Of a stretch of 64,000 nucleotides of DNA, positions 55,174-63,844 are shown in pieces. The notes beneath the pieces were generated by a model, which made no database searches, was not told the origin of the DNA, and was given only the letters and a program-made list of their open reading frames with translations. Source of the DNA: Hyphomicrobium sp. D-2 (GTDB taxonomy: Bacteria; Pseudomonadota; Alphaproteobacteria; Rhizobiales; Hyphomicrobiaceae); the NCBI RefSeq assembly GCF_029872155.1, contig NZ_JARXLA010000003.1:62001-126000 (forward strand), given 5' to 3'. A program made the position numbers and the translations under genes. The stretch's first letter is position 1. Every line of letters begins with the position of its first letter.

Positions 55174-56382
55174 TCAGGTTTTGATGTGTTCGGGGCGGAA
55201 GCCTAGACCGATCAGCCGTCCGGTCAAATGCGGCAACAGGCGGGAGTGGCCGATGGCGCGCAGAAACGCCGGTGGGCCGCTGCTTTTGCTCTCATCACCC
55301 GGTTTGCGGCGGCTGCGCATCATGAGTTGCACCTTTTGCGTTGCCTTGGTTGGAAAGTCGCGGCGCTTCTGCACGGCATGAAGGTCTGCATCAGTCAGCG
55401 CGCCAGTGCGCAGCGGAACAGCGAGAATGTTGGCGGCGGCAATGGCATCCTGAATGGCCAGATTTACGCCGACGCCGCCAACCGGCGACATTGCGTGTGC
55501 CGCATCGCCAATGCACAGAAGGCCGGGGATCCACCAGGTCTTCAAGCGGTCCATGCGCACGTTCAGCAAGTGCACCTGGCTCCAGTCGGCAATCTCCTCG
55601 AAGCGGTCGGCAGGCAGCGGAGCAACGGCGGCAAGCTTGGTCCGTAACGCAGGCAGGCCGGCCGCCTGGGTTTCCGCAAAACCACCTTTGCGAATGACAT
55701 AGCCGCACTGCCAGAATTCGCCGCGATCAATCAGGATCAAACCTTGGTTGGGTCCACCGTGGCTCATGCCTTTGGCTGGATCGTCCTCCCGGCGCGAAAC
55801 CTGCATCCACAGCACGTCGACAGATGCACCGAGGTCTTCGACTTCCAGCCCCGCTTCCCGCCGCACCGATGAATTGCGCCCGTCGGCACCGATCACCAGA
55901 TCGGCAGCGATTGTCTCCGGATTGCCGCTTGCATTGACGATGTGAACGCCGGAGACGCGGCCGGAACTGCGGTCGAGCCCGCTGACCTTCACACCCATGC
56001 GCAGGTCGAAGTTAGGGAACGCGCGCGCCTTGTCGGCAAGGAAGCTGAGAAAATCCCACTGCGGCATGAAGGCTATGAATTTGCAGCGGGTGGGCAGACG
56101 CGAAAAATCAGCGATGGTCGCCTGCTGGCCGTTGATCTCCGCGTGCAGTTTCACAGCCTGCTGGTGTGGCAGTTTTAGAAACTCATCAAGAAAGCCGAGT
56201 TCATGCATCACCTCCAGCGTTGAAGGATGGATGGTGTCGCCGCGGAAATCGCGCAGGAAATCGCCGTGCTTCTCGATGACGGTGACGCGGACACCGGCGC
56301 GCGCGAGCAGAAAGCCAAGCATCAGCCCGGCCGGCCCCGCGCCGACAACACAGCATGATTGGCCCGTGGTGGATCCGGTCAT
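55174..56382 (-). CDS. FAD-dependent monooxygenase (PHBH/UbiH-like)
   Basis: The protein of about 402 residues has the three class A flavin monooxygenase motifs: GxGxxG in CVVGAGPAGLMLGFLLARAG, the DG motif in LVIGADGRNSSVRREAG, and the GD motif in LCIGDAAHAMSPVGGVGVNLAIQDA. It would hydroxylate an aromatic or related substrate using NAD(P)H and O2; the substrate is unknown. ATG at 56382 or 56400 are both possible. A Zur-like box lies 155–190 nt upstream but is closer to the divergent small gene. Confidence 0.88.
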   Translation of the reverse strand: MTGSTTGQSCCVVGAGPAGLMLGFLLARAGVRVTVIEKHGDFLRDFRGDTIHPSTLEVMHELGFLDEFLKLPHQQAVKLHAEINGQQATIADFSRLPTRCKFIAFMPQWDFLSFLADKARAFPNFDLRMGVKVSGLDRSSGRVSGVHIVNASGNPETIAADLVIGADGRNSSVRREAGLEVEDLGASVDVLWMQVSRREDDPAKGMSHGGPNQGLILIDRGEFWQCGYVIRKGGFAETQAAGLPALRTKLAAVAPLPADRFEEIADWSQVHLLNVRMDRLKTWWIPGLLCIGDAAHAMSPVGGVGVNLAIQDAIAAANILAVPLRTGALTDADLHAVQKRRDFPTKATQKVQLMMRSRRKPGDESKSSGPPAFLRAIGHSRLLPHLTGRLIGLGFRPEHIKT

Positions 56383-56555
56383 TGGTCCGCGTCCCTTCAT
56401 GTTCGATTGAGCGGCGGCGCCGTAAGTTTACTCCGCATGATAGTCGTCAGGATTTGTCTGCGCTCAAGCGGATTGCCCCATGCAGATGAGCCTGAGATCG
56501 CTGCGTTTTGCAATCGCTGTCGCTTAAGCTGTGCAACGTACGGTCGCCACATTCT

Positions 56556-56571
56556 ATATGTTATAATATCC
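56556..56571. promoter_or_regulatory. Zur-like box upstream of the small Cys/His peptide
   Basis: ATATGTTATAATATCC agrees with the perfect zur palindrome GGATGTTATAACATCC at 13 of 16 positions, and it lies about 95 nt before the ATG of the small exported protein. Confidence 0.65.
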
Positions 56572-56663
56572 GAAATATTTGCGGTGCTTTTATTGGCGGC
56601 GCGGCAGGGGCGTGGCCTAAGGAGTGCCAATCGTACGGACGGTATGGGTAAGGAGATGGAGCT

Positions 56664-56891
56664 ATGAAAACCAGAGGCACGTTGATCGGCGCAGCAGCGC
56701 TTGTCGGGTGGGTAAGCATGCCAGCCGTTGCGTTCGAAGCACCGAAGACCATGCAGACGCAGGTGGCGGATCTGGCAGTGTCGCTTAAGAGTACGCCAGC
56801 AGCTTCCGCCGGATGCGAGCACGAGCCTGATGGGAAACATCCTGCATCGTGCGCTTGTGCTCGCTGTGCAGCGCCCGCTGCTAGCGAGTGA
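56664..56891 (+). CDS. Small exported Cys/His-rich protein, likely Zur-controlled
   Basis: The 75-residue protein has a signal peptide (cleavage near AVA-FE, residue 23) and a short mature chain of about 50 residues. Its end holds Cys51, His53, His59, Cys63, Cys65 and Cys68, so up to six soft or borderline metal ligands lie within 18 residues. GGAGATGGAGCT precedes the ATG. A Zur-like operator upstream suggests expression under zinc limitation, so it may be a periplasmic zinc scavenger or donor. No known family is recognised. Confidence 0.65.
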   Translation: MKTRGTLIGAAALVGWVSMPAVAFEAPKTMQTQVADLAVSLKSTPAASAGCEHEPDGKHPASCACARCAAPAASE

Positions 56892-57012
56892 TAGTGTGTG
56901 ACCTGCGCTCTGGATAAAGGGGGCGCAGCAACCGTGCTGGCTGGCAGATGCTTGACTGTTCTTTGCCCCGACAGATGCCGCTAACCGTGTTGGGGTATTG
57001 GGGCCGAAAAGA

Positions 57013-57216
57013 TTATACCTCGGCGCCGGCTTGTTTGAACCACATCAGCACGCGCTGGCGATGCGCATCACCCCAGACCTCGACAAACTTGCGCGTTTGG
57101 TCCGACGTCTGATCCGACAGAATTCGGATGCGCTCGGCTATGTAAGGCGCAGTCAGCGGGATGCCGCACTGAACCTCGATGCAGCGCCGCCAGTCGGCAT
57201 AGGTTGCAAGCTTCAT
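57013..57216 (-). CDS. Small hypothetical protein
   Basis: The 67-residue protein is soluble (MKLATYADWRRCIEV…VWGDAHRQRVLMWFKQAGAEV), with an aromatic-rich amphipathic pattern and no signal peptide. AAAGGAACGC before the ATG at 57216 supports translation. It follows zur by 200 nt in the same direction and may share its transcript. I do not recognise it. Confidence 0.6.
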   Translation of the reverse strand: MKLATYADWRRCIEVQCGIPLTAPYIAERIRILSDQTSDQTRKFVEVWGDAHRQRVLMWFKQAGAEV

Positions 57217-57416
57217 GGGTGCGTTCCTTTTGTAAATCGGCTGCCGAGGGGTTGCCCGGCAGCCTGTGCCCAATTGCGGACGCGGGTTTTCCGCAGCGGG
57301 CGCGTGGCCCATCGCTCCCCCTTCTGCATGTCTGTCCCAACCCGGACCGACATGCGCGGTGAGCCAATTCATGCATCCAACCATCACGGCCAAATCCGCG
57401 CGCGTGGTGGATGTGA

Positions 57417-57827
57417 TCAATCTTCCTGCCGGTTCTGGCAGGCATGGCAGGTGCCATGTAATTCAATCGTGACCGTTTCGAGCGCGAACGATTTCGCCTG
57501 ACAGGATTGGTCGAGCAGCGATCCAAGTCCGCACGCGGAAAACTCGTTCACGACGCCACAGCGGTCGCAGATTGCAAATGCCGGCCTGTCACAACAGTGA
57601 TTGTGACGGCACGAAACGTAGGCATTGAGAGACTGCAGCTTGTGGACATGCCGTTCACGGATCAACCGATCGAGTGCACGGTAAACTGTTGCCGGAGCCA
57701 TCTCTCTGTCGGTGCGGATGGACGCGATGATCTCATAGGCGCTGATCGGCTTCTCGGCTTTCCGCAAGGCCTCCAGCACGCGTTCGGCATGGGTAGCATT
57801 CGATGTTCGGCGCATTGGCTTGTTCAT
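57417..57827 (-). CDS. zur: Zinc uptake regulator Zur (Fur family)
   Basis: The protein of about 136 residues has the Fur-family winged helix (ISAYEIIASIRTDREMAPATVYRALDRLIRERHVHKLQ) and two CxxC pairs (ICDRCG and TCHAC) for the structural zinc, with the regulatory His/Cys cluster in CRHNHCCDRPAFA. With Zn2+ it binds palindromic operators and represses zinc-uptake genes. The divergent zinc GTPase and a perfect palindrome between the two genes argue strongly for Zur rather than Fur, Mur or Irr. The start is set at the first ATG of the family-like part; upstream codons would need a TTG. Confidence 0.92.
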   Translation of the reverse strand: MNKPMRRTSNATHAERVLEALRKAEKPISAYEIIASIRTDREMAPATVYRALDRLIRERHVHKLQSLNAYVSCRHNHCCDRPAFAICDRCGVVNEFSACGLGSLLDQSCQAKSFALETVTIELHGTCHACQNRQED

Positions 57828-57918
57828 TGCGACTGACAACCGGCGATTGCTGACAAAGGGATGACGATCACTGAGCTGACGGCTGCCGATCGACAACTTT
57901 GTTCAGGTGACCTCTTGA

Positions 57919-57936
57919 CGGATGTTATAACATCCG
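57919..57936. promoter_or_regulatory. Zur operator, 18-bp perfect palindrome
   Basis: CGGATGTTATAACATCCG is a perfect palindrome between divergent zur and the zinc GTPase. It sits between TTGACG (57915–57920) and ATCTAT (57938–57943), i.e. over the spacer of a plausible promoter for the GTPase, where a bound repressor would block RNA polymerase. Confidence 0.88.
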
Positions 57937-57963
57937 CATCTATGGTGCGCAAGGAGGCCATCC

Positions 57964-59223
57964 ATGGACAACAAACTAACTTCTTTTCTGGCGCAATCCG
58001 TCGCCAAAACGGACCGCCGTCTGCCGGTTACGGTGCTTTCCGGATTTCTGGGCGCTGGCAAGACGACGCTGCTCAATCATGTGCTGAACAATCGCGAAGG
58101 CCGCAAGGTTGCGGTGATCGTTAACGACATGAGCGAGGTGAACATCGACGCCGATCTGGTGTCCAAGGGCGGCGCAAATCTGTCGCGCACCGAAGAGACG
58201 CTGGTGGAGATGTCGAACGGCTGCATCTGTTGCACGCTGCGCGATGATCTTCTGCAGGAGGTGGAGCGGCTGGCGAAGGATGGCCGTTACGATTACCTGC
58301 TGATTGAATCGACCGGCATCGCCGAACCGCTGCCCGTCGCCGCGACGTTTGAATTTCGCGATGAGGATGGCCGCAGCCTGCAGGATGTTGCGCGTCTCGA
58401 TACCATGGTGACGGTTGTCGACGCGGCGAACCTTTTGCACGATTATTCCTCGCAGGATTTCCTGAAAGATCGCGGCGAAGTTGCGGGCGACGAGGATGAG
58501 CGCTCACTCGTTGGGCTGCTGGTCGAGCAGATCGAATTTGCCGATGTCGTCGTGCTCAACAAGACGGACGTTGCCGCGCCGGAGCAGGTGGCAATGGCGC
58601 GCTCTATCATCCGTGCGCTCAACGCCGACGCGCGCATCATCGAGACCAACCACGGCAACATTGCGCTATCGGAAATTCTGGACACGGGCCTGTTTTCGTT
58701 TGATGCCGCGCACCAGCATCCAACATGGTTCAAGGAGCTGAACGGCTTCAAGGATCACCAGCCGGAAACGGAAGAGTACGGCATTTCTAGCTTTGTTTAT
58801 CGCGCGCGCGGGCCGTTCGAGCCGACGAAGCTGTATGCGTTTTTGAACAAGTCGTGGCCGGGTGTTGTGCGCGCCAAGGGCTTTTTCTGGCTTGCATCGC
58901 GCCCTGCGTTCGTCGGGGAGATGTCGCAGGCGGGGCCGCTCGTGCGCACTGAAGCCATGGGCTACTGGTGGGCCGCCGTGCCGCGCAAGAACTGGCCGGA
59001 GGATGACGATCTGGTGCAGCGCATCCGCAAGGGCTGGCACGAGCAATGGGGCGATCGCCGCCAGGAGTTGGTCTTCATCGGCACCGGCGAGATGGACCGC
59101 GAACGCATCACGGCTGAGTTGGATGCGTGCCTGCTGGATATGCCGTCCGATCAGGCTGTCGACACCGGCGCGTGGTCGCGTCTGCCGGATCCGTTTCCAA
59201 GCTGGGGGCGGGAAGCAGCGTGA
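57964..59223 (+). CDS. COG0523 zinc-binding GTPase (ZigA/ZagA-like metallochaperone)
   Basis: The 419-residue protein has Walker [16 protein letters not shown], the metal motif GCICC within [23 protein letters not shown] and the guanine motif VLNKTDVA, plus the CobW C-terminal domain (about 280–400). The family transfers zinc to client enzymes during zinc starvation. AAGGAGG precedes the ATG. Its position under a perfect Zur operator, and in front of DUF1826 and folE, identifies it as a zinc-response GTPase rather than the cobalamin CobW, although a cobalamin cluster follows. Confidence 0.93.
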   Translation: MDNKLTSFLAQSVAKTDRRLPVTVLSGFLGAGKTTLLNHVLNNREGRKVAVIVNDMSEVNIDADLVSKGGANLSRTEETLVEMSNGCICCTLRDDLLQEVERLAKDGRYDYLLIESTGIAEPLPVAATFEFRDEDGRSLQDVARLDTMVTVVDAANLLHDYSSQDFLKDRGEVAGDEDERSLVGLLVEQIEFADVVVLNKTDVAAPEQVAMARSIIRALNADARIIETNHGNIALSEILDTGLFSFDAAHQHPTWFKELNGFKDHQPETEEYGISSFVYRARGPFEPTKLYAFLNKSWPGVVRAKGFFWLASRPAFVGEMSQAGPLVRTEAMGYWWAAVPRKNWPEDDDLVQRIRKGWHEQWGDRRQELVFIGTGEMDRERITAELDACLLDMPSDQAVDTGAWSRLPDPFPSWGREAA

Positions 59224-59897
59224 CGATTGAACCGCTATACAAGCGTTACCGCGTTGACGGTGAAGATGACGCGCCGCTCGAAGGGGTGCTCAGTTCTGAG
59301 CTTCCGAGCGTCTTGCGGCGTTGGCGTGAGCCGCACTGCCGGCTTGCACTCTGGCGTCGGCGTTTCTCATCCGAGATCGAGGCGCGCTTTGCGCGTCTCG
59401 ATCTGGAGGACGTGCCATCGCTGCGCCTGATGGCATCGCCTGCCGATGCGGGGCGCCGGATATCGCAGGTGCTAGAGCGCTGCGACGCGCTCGATCCGGT
59501 TTTGGCAGCGCTGCTCATCCACGATGCGGCCTATCTCGTGACGCTGTTTGCCAATGCTACCGCTTCGCCCGAGGTTGAGCTGCGGCTAGAGGTGGTAACG
59601 GATGATGCATGCCGGAAGTTTCACACCGATGTCACGCTGGCGCGGCTGGTGACCACCTATGTTGGAGCGGGCACGCAGTGGGTGCCGCCCGGTTATGTAG
59701 AGCAGGCGCTTGCACAGCAGGAAGACTATCAAGGCCCGGTTTTCTCGATGCCGCAATTTGGCGTTGGTCTGTTCGCTGGCAAAGAGCTCCCGGATAACGC
59801 GCTTTTGCATCGCTCGCCGCGCATAAGCGGCAGCGGCTGTTCCCGCCTGTTCCTCTGCATCAATCGCCCGTTTTCGGCGCGGCCGCACCTGCATTGA
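59220..59897 (+). CDS. DUF1826 family protein
   Basis: The 225-residue protein matches DUF1826, repeatedly found next to COG0523 GTPases under Zur control. The conserved part includes [24 protein letters not shown] and a late [13 protein letters not shown]…[12 protein letters not shown], an iron-oxygenase-like (HxD…H) pattern. The function is unknown. The GTG at 59220 overlaps the GTPase stop, so the two are coupled; folE starts 46 nt downstream. Confidence 0.85.
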   Translation: MTIEPLYKRYRVDGEDDAPLEGVLSSELPSVLRRWREPHCRLALWRRRFSSEIEARFARLDLEDVPSLRLMASPADAGRRISQVLERCDALDPVLAALLIHDAAYLVTLFANATASPEVELRLEVVTDDACRKFHTDVTLARLVTTYVGAGTQWVPPGYVEQALAQQEDYQGPVFSMPQFGVGLFAGKELPDNALLHRSPRISGSGCSRLFLCINRPFSARPHLH

Positions 59898-59943
59898 ACA
59901 ACCTGTCTCTGGCGGCGCAGCTTGAAAATACGCCAACGGAGCA

Positions 59944-60588
59944 ATGGAGACTAAAGAAACCATGGATGCTGTTGTCGAAGATCTGGTGAAGCGGCAGTTG
60001 CGGCCAAGGCCGAGCAGGGAAGACGCCGAGGCGGCCGTGCGCACGCTGATTGAATGGGCGGGCGATGATCCAGACCGCGAGGGATTGGTTGGAACTCCGG
60101 GGCGCGTTGCCCGCGCCTATGAGGAGTTTTTCTCCGGATACGCGGAAGATCCGGTCGAGATCCTGCGCACGACGTTTGAGGAAACCGCCGGCTACGACGA
60201 GATCGTGATGCTGCGCGATATCCGGCTTGAGTCGCACTGCGAACATCACATCGTGCCGATCATCGGCCGCGCGCATATTGCCTACTATCCCTCGCAACGC
60301 GTTGTCGGCATTTCCAAGCTTGCGCGGCTGGCGGAGATCTACGCCAAACGGCTGCAGATTCAGGAGGTGCTGACGGCGCAGATCGCCGATGCGATGGAAA
60401 CGGTGCTGAAACCCAAGGGCGTGGCGATCCTGATCGAAGCGTCGCACCAGTGCATGACCACGCGTGGCATCAAGAAGCCCGGCGTCGTTACGATTACCAG
60501 CCGCATGACCGGATGCTTCCGGCGCGAACCGGAAACGCGGGCAGAGTTCTATCGTCTGGTGGCTGGGCGGCCGCTCGATCCGGTTTAG
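59944..60588 (+). CDS. folE: GTP cyclohydrolase I (zinc-dependent type IA)
   Basis: The 214-residue enzyme converts GTP to 7,8-dihydroneopterin triphosphate for folate synthesis. Zinc ligands are visible in SHCEHHIVPIIG (Cys, His) and in HQCMTTRG (Cys); VVGISKLARL and the N-terminal TPGRVARAYEEFF agree. It is therefore the zinc-requiring form, not the FolE2 substitute that Zur regulons often carry. It follows the Zur-controlled GTPase and DUF1826 by 46 nt. In other bacteria FolE is a client of the COG0523 GTPase ZagA, which fits this order. Confidence 0.94.
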   Translation: METKETMDAVVEDLVKRQLRPRPSREDAEAAVRTLIEWAGDDPDREGLVGTPGRVARAYEEFFSGYAEDPVEILRTTFEETAGYDEIVMLRDIRLESHCEHHIVPIIGRAHIAYYPSQRVVGISKLARLAEIYAKRLQIQEVLTAQIADAMETVLKPKGVAILIEASHQCMTTRGIKKPGVVTITSRMTGCFRREPETRAEFYRLVAGRPLDPV

Positions 60589-60787
60589 GACGTGCCGCAT
60601 AAAGCGGCTTTCCGACCTTTCCGGCTCGCCATCGTACTGCTCTGCCAAAGCCGGATTGTCGCCTGACAGGCTTGATAGCCATGTGCCCATGAAGCCCTGA
60701 GGCGCATGGGCGTCTTGACGCGCAAGCGCCAGCGACCATTGTGCACCCTCGCGGATTATCGCGAAGACCGACAGGAGCACAACGGGC

Positions 60788-61846
60788 GTGGGCGCAAGCT
60801 GGATCAGGACGACGTGTCCGAAGCCGTCAGAGGATCATCGTGCAGCGGCGGAGCAACGGCAGGGTCAACTGACCAAGCCGCCGGGTTCGCTTGGCGCGCT
60901 TGAGCTGCTTGCTGTGCGTCTGGCCTCGTTGCAGGCGACGGAGCGCCCGAGCGGGCAGCGCGCGCCGATCATTCTGTTCGCGGGCGATCATGGCGTCACG
61001 GCGCAGGGCGTTTCAGCGTATCCTTCCGATGTCACCGTGCAGATGCTGCACAATTTCGCCAACGGTGGGGCTGCTGTTTCGGTGCTGGCGCGCGAACTGA
61101 ACGTGCCGCTCACGGTGGTCGATGTCGGCACGCTGGGTGAAGCCGACATCGCCGGTGTCATCAGCGACAAGCCGAGACGCGGCACGCGCGATTTCTCGCG
61201 TGAGGCGGCGATGACAGATGCAGAGCTTGCATTCGCGTTCGATGCCGGCAAACGCGCGGTGCAGGGAGCAACGGCAGCGGGCGCCGATCTCGTCATTCTG
61301 GGCGAGATGGGCATAGGCAACACAACCTCGGCGGCGGCGATTGCTACTGCATTTCTGGCATGTCGCGCGCAGGACGTCGTCGGCGCGGGCACCGGTCTCG
61401 ATAACGATGGCATCCGGCACAAGGCGCAGGTGATCGATGCAAGTTTAAGCCTGCACGGATTGGATCGTGGCGAGGCTTCTCCGATTGAGGTGTTGCGTTG
61501 TGTCGGCGGGCTGGAGATCACAGCGCTTGCGGGCGCGATGATCGCTGCTGCGCAGCGGCGCATTCCGGTGCTCGTCGATGGCTTCATCGTCACTGTCGCT
61601 GCGCTGGCCGCCTGTCGTATCAATCCGGATTGCGTGCCGTGGCTGATCTACTCGCATCGCTCGGCGGAGCGTGGGCATCGTCTGGTGCTGGATGCGTTGG
61701 CGGCTGAGCCTATCCTCGATCTCAAGTTGCGCCTCGGTGAAGGATCGGGCGCTGGGCTGGCGTTGCCGGTGCTGCGGCTCGCGTGTGCGCTTCATAATCA
61801 GATGGCGACGTTCGAAGAGGCGAGCGTTTCAGGTCCGGTGCCATGA
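60788..61846 (+). CDS. cobT: Nicotinate-nucleotide–dimethylbenzimidazole phosphoribosyltransferase
   Basis: The 352-residue enzyme makes alpha-ribazole phosphate for the lower ligand of cobalamin. Recognised segments are FAGDHGVTAQGVSAYPSDVT, LGEMGIGNTTSAAAI, GTGLDNDGIRHKAQVID and the catalytic Glu in LRLGEGSGAGLAL. The GTG at 60788 has AGGAG 10 nt upstream. It overlaps the phosphatase gene by 4 nt. I looked for a cobalamin riboswitch in the 199 nt before it and saw none. (Pseudomonas nomenclature calls it CobU.). Confidence 0.94.
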   Translation: MGASWIRTTCPKPSEDHRAAAEQRQGQLTKPPGSLGALELLAVRLASLQATERPSGQRAPIILFAGDHGVTAQGVSAYPSDVTVQMLHNFANGGAAVSVLARELNVPLTVVDVGTLGEADIAGVISDKPRRGTRDFSREAAMTDAELAFAFDAGKRAVQGATAAGADLVILGEMGIGNTTSAAAIATAFLACRAQDVVGAGTGLDNDGIRHKAQVIDASLSLHGLDRGEASPIEVLRCVGGLEITALAGAMIAAAQRRIPVLVDGFIVTVAALAACRINPDCVPWLIYSHRSAERGHRLVLDALAAEPILDLKLRLGEGSGAGLALPVLRLACALHNQMATFEEASVSGPVP

Positions 61847-62478
61847 GCGAAGCTGCGGCATCGGTGCTGATCGATCTGATCCGTCACGGCGAGACAGTAA
61901 CGCCGGGGCGCCTGATCGGCCGCAGCGATCCGCCGCTTTCCGATTTGGGCAGGGTGCAGATCTATCGCCAGACGCAGGGCCGCAATTGGGATGCCATCGT
62001 TTCATCACCGCGATTGCGCACGCTTGAACCGGCGCGACTAATCGGGACGGCCCGGAAACTCAGCGTGCGCATGGATGACGATTGGCGCGAACTTGATTTC
62101 GGCGCGTGGGACGGGCGCACGCTGGAGGAGCTGCGTGCGGACGCGGAAACGGCGGATGCCTTCATGGCATTCTACCGCTCGGCTGATGCGCCAGCGGCGC
62201 CGGGCGGCGGAGAAAGCTGGCATATGCTGGAGGCGAGGGTAGCGGCGGCACTGCGGCGCTTGCTTGATCCGGTGTCCGCCGCCTCAACGCCACTGGAAAC
62301 TGCGCTGGTCGTCACCCACGCCGGGCCGATCCGCGCGGCGCTGTCGGTGGCGTGCGCCATTCCGTTCGCCAACCTGTGGACATTCCGGATCGAACCGGGA
62401 ACGCGCATTACGCTGAGGGTTGGCCGCGATGCGCAAGCTGGTCTATGGGGAGAGATCGTTGAGGTCGTCCAGCCATGA
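61843..62478 (+). CDS. cobC: Histidine phosphatase, probable alpha-ribazole phosphatase
   Basis: The 211-residue protein has the histidine-phosphatase RHG motif (DLIRHGETVTPGRLIGRSDPPLS) and the second catalytic His in VVTHAGPIRAAL, with WRELDFGAWDGRTLEEL between. Between cobT and cobS it most likely removes phosphate from alpha-ribazole phosphate or cobalamin phosphate. It overlaps both neighbours by 4 nt, so cobT–cobC–cobS form a strict operon. Confidence 0.88.
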   Translation: MSEAAASVLIDLIRHGETVTPGRLIGRSDPPLSDLGRVQIYRQTQGRNWDAIVSSPRLRTLEPARLIGTARKLSVRMDDDWRELDFGAWDGRTLEELRADAETADAFMAFYRSADAPAAPGGGESWHMLEARVAAALRRLLDPVSAASTPLETALVVTHAGPIRAALSVACAIPFANLWTFRIEPGTRITLRVGRDAQAGLWGEIVEVVQP

Positions 62479-63212
62479 ACATCAAGGCGCACATCCGGTC
62501 GTTTTCCCATGCGCTGCAGTTCCTGACACGGCTGCCCGCGCCGCCGGTTGATGTTTTCGATCCCGCCGATCTTTCCCGCTCTGCGCTGTGGTTTCCGGCT
62601 GTTGGCGCCATCGTTGGTGCAATCGTTGCCGCCGCAGTCATGGTGGGCGGACTGGCTTCGCCGTGGATCGGTGCGCTGCTTGGCCTGGTGGCGTGGGTGT
62701 GGGTGACGGGCGCGCTGCACCTCGATGGCCTTGGCGATGTCACGGACGCGCTTTCAGGATCGCACCGCTCGCCTGAAAAGCTGCTGCAGATTATGCGCGA
62801 TCCGCATCTGGGTGCGTTCGGAGCGATTGCCATCGCCCTGCAGCTCATCGCCAAGCTGGTGCTGCTGGCGGAAGTGGCAACGCAGGCGGGCTTTATGCCG
62901 CTGATATTGATTGCTGCCTGGGTGCGGTTGGGCGCGCCGGTGTGGAGCCTTGCCGTACCGCCGCTCGCAACGGGTTCGGGCGAGCGCTTCGCATGGCAGA
63001 TCGATCCGCGATTGATCGCAGCCGAAGCCGCCGTGCTGACACTGATAACGGTGTGGTTTGCGCCCGTGTTGCTGGCGGCGCTGCTTATCATTCCTGCGGT
63101 CGCGCTATACTGGCGCTGGCGGCTTGGCGGCATCACGGGGGATTGCCTCGGCGCCAGCATTGAGGTGACCGAAACGTTGCTGCTGCTTCTTCTGGCCGTT
63201 TGGATCGCATAG
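62475..63212 (+). CDS. cobS: Cobalamin synthase (adenosylcobinamide-GDP ribazoletransferase)
   Basis: The 245-residue polytopic enzyme joins adenosylcobinamide-GDP and alpha-ribazole in the inner membrane. Motifs: AALQFLTRLPAP-like start (HALQFLTRLPAPPVD), GALHLDGLGDVTDALSGS with catalytic Asp residues, RDPHLGAFGAIA and GGITGDCLGASIEVTE near the end; six or so membrane helices. It overlaps cobC by 4 nt. Confidence 0.94.
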   Translation: MNIKAHIRSFSHALQFLTRLPAPPVDVFDPADLSRSALWFPAVGAIVGAIVAAAVMVGGLASPWIGALLGLVAWVWVTGALHLDGLGDVTDALSGSHRSPEKLLQIMRDPHLGAFGAIAIALQLIAKLVLLAEVATQAGFMPLILIAAWVRLGAPVWSLAVPPLATGSGERFAWQIDPRLIAAEAAVLTLITVWFAPVLLAALLIIPAVALYWRWRLGGITGDCLGASIEVTETLLLLLLAVWIA

Positions 63213-63285
63213 TTTGCGGCACAGAATATCTGACGCGCCCCATGGTATCGATGGGCGTGAAATAGAATATTGGGGGATTTCTGAG

Positions 63286-63822
63286 ATGTCGGAAGCCATC
63301 GTCAAACGTATGATGTGGTTTGTATTTCTTGTCGCGGCGAGTATCGTCGCGACGACGGTATTCGCATGCGCATTTCCATTCGCGGCGGTTGCAGCACTGG
63401 CTGCACTCGATACCGAATATGAGGATGGCGCGTGGCTGGTTGGCGCCTCATGGCTGGCCAATCAGGCCTACGGCTTCGGCGTGCTCGGCTATCCGCTTGA
63501 GCTGCAGGCGTTCGGCTGGGGGCTGTTCATGGGCGCCGGTGCGATTGCGGGCTACTATGCGGCGCGCGCGATTGTGTTGGCACTGAAGCCCTACGGCATG
63601 ATCGCGATGCTTGCTGCTGCTCTCCCGGTGGCATTCCTTGTCTATCAGGCAGGCATCTATGCTGGCACACTGGTGCTCACGCACGGCGAAGGCGCGTTCC
63701 GTTACGATGTCGTGCGGTACGTGGCGACGGTCGAGGTGATTGGGTTCGCGGTGCTGCTGGTTGTGCACCGGATCGCCTTTGCAGCGGGTTTTGTGACGCC
63801 GAACGCGATTGAGCGCGCATAA
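63286..63822 (+). CDS. Unknown polytopic membrane protein
   Basis: The 178-residue protein has four or five membrane helices (about residues 10–35, 70–92, 105–125, 145–170) with no recognised family or motif. The ATG at 63286 is the first with a purine-rich (GGGGATTTCTGAG) upstream; 24 more open codons precede it. It follows cobS after 73 nt and ends before the convergent cobU, so a link to cobalamin is possible only by position. Confidence 0.6.
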   Translation: MSEAIVKRMMWFVFLVAASIVATTVFACAFPFAAVAALAALDTEYEDGAWLVGASWLANQAYGFGVLGYPLELQAFGWGLFMGAGAIAGYYAARAIVLALKPYGMIAMLAAALPVAFLVYQAGIYAGTLVLTHGEGAFRYDVVRYVATVEVIGFAVLLVVHRIAFAAGFVTPNAIERA

Positions 63823-63844
63823 CAGTCGGCTCAGTAAACGCCCG

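Noticed and set aside
57964-59223. CobW of cobalamin biosynthesis
   Set aside because: Although cob genes follow, the gene is under a Zur palindrome, next to zur, DUF1826 and folE, so the zinc subfamily fits better.
59860-60780. A 306-codon minus-strand frame opposite folE
   Set aside because: Only its first 60 codons lie outside folE, and neither these nor the rest resemble a known protein.
60589-60787. Cobalamin riboswitch before cobT
   Set aside because: No B12-box-like conserved core was seen in these 199 nt.
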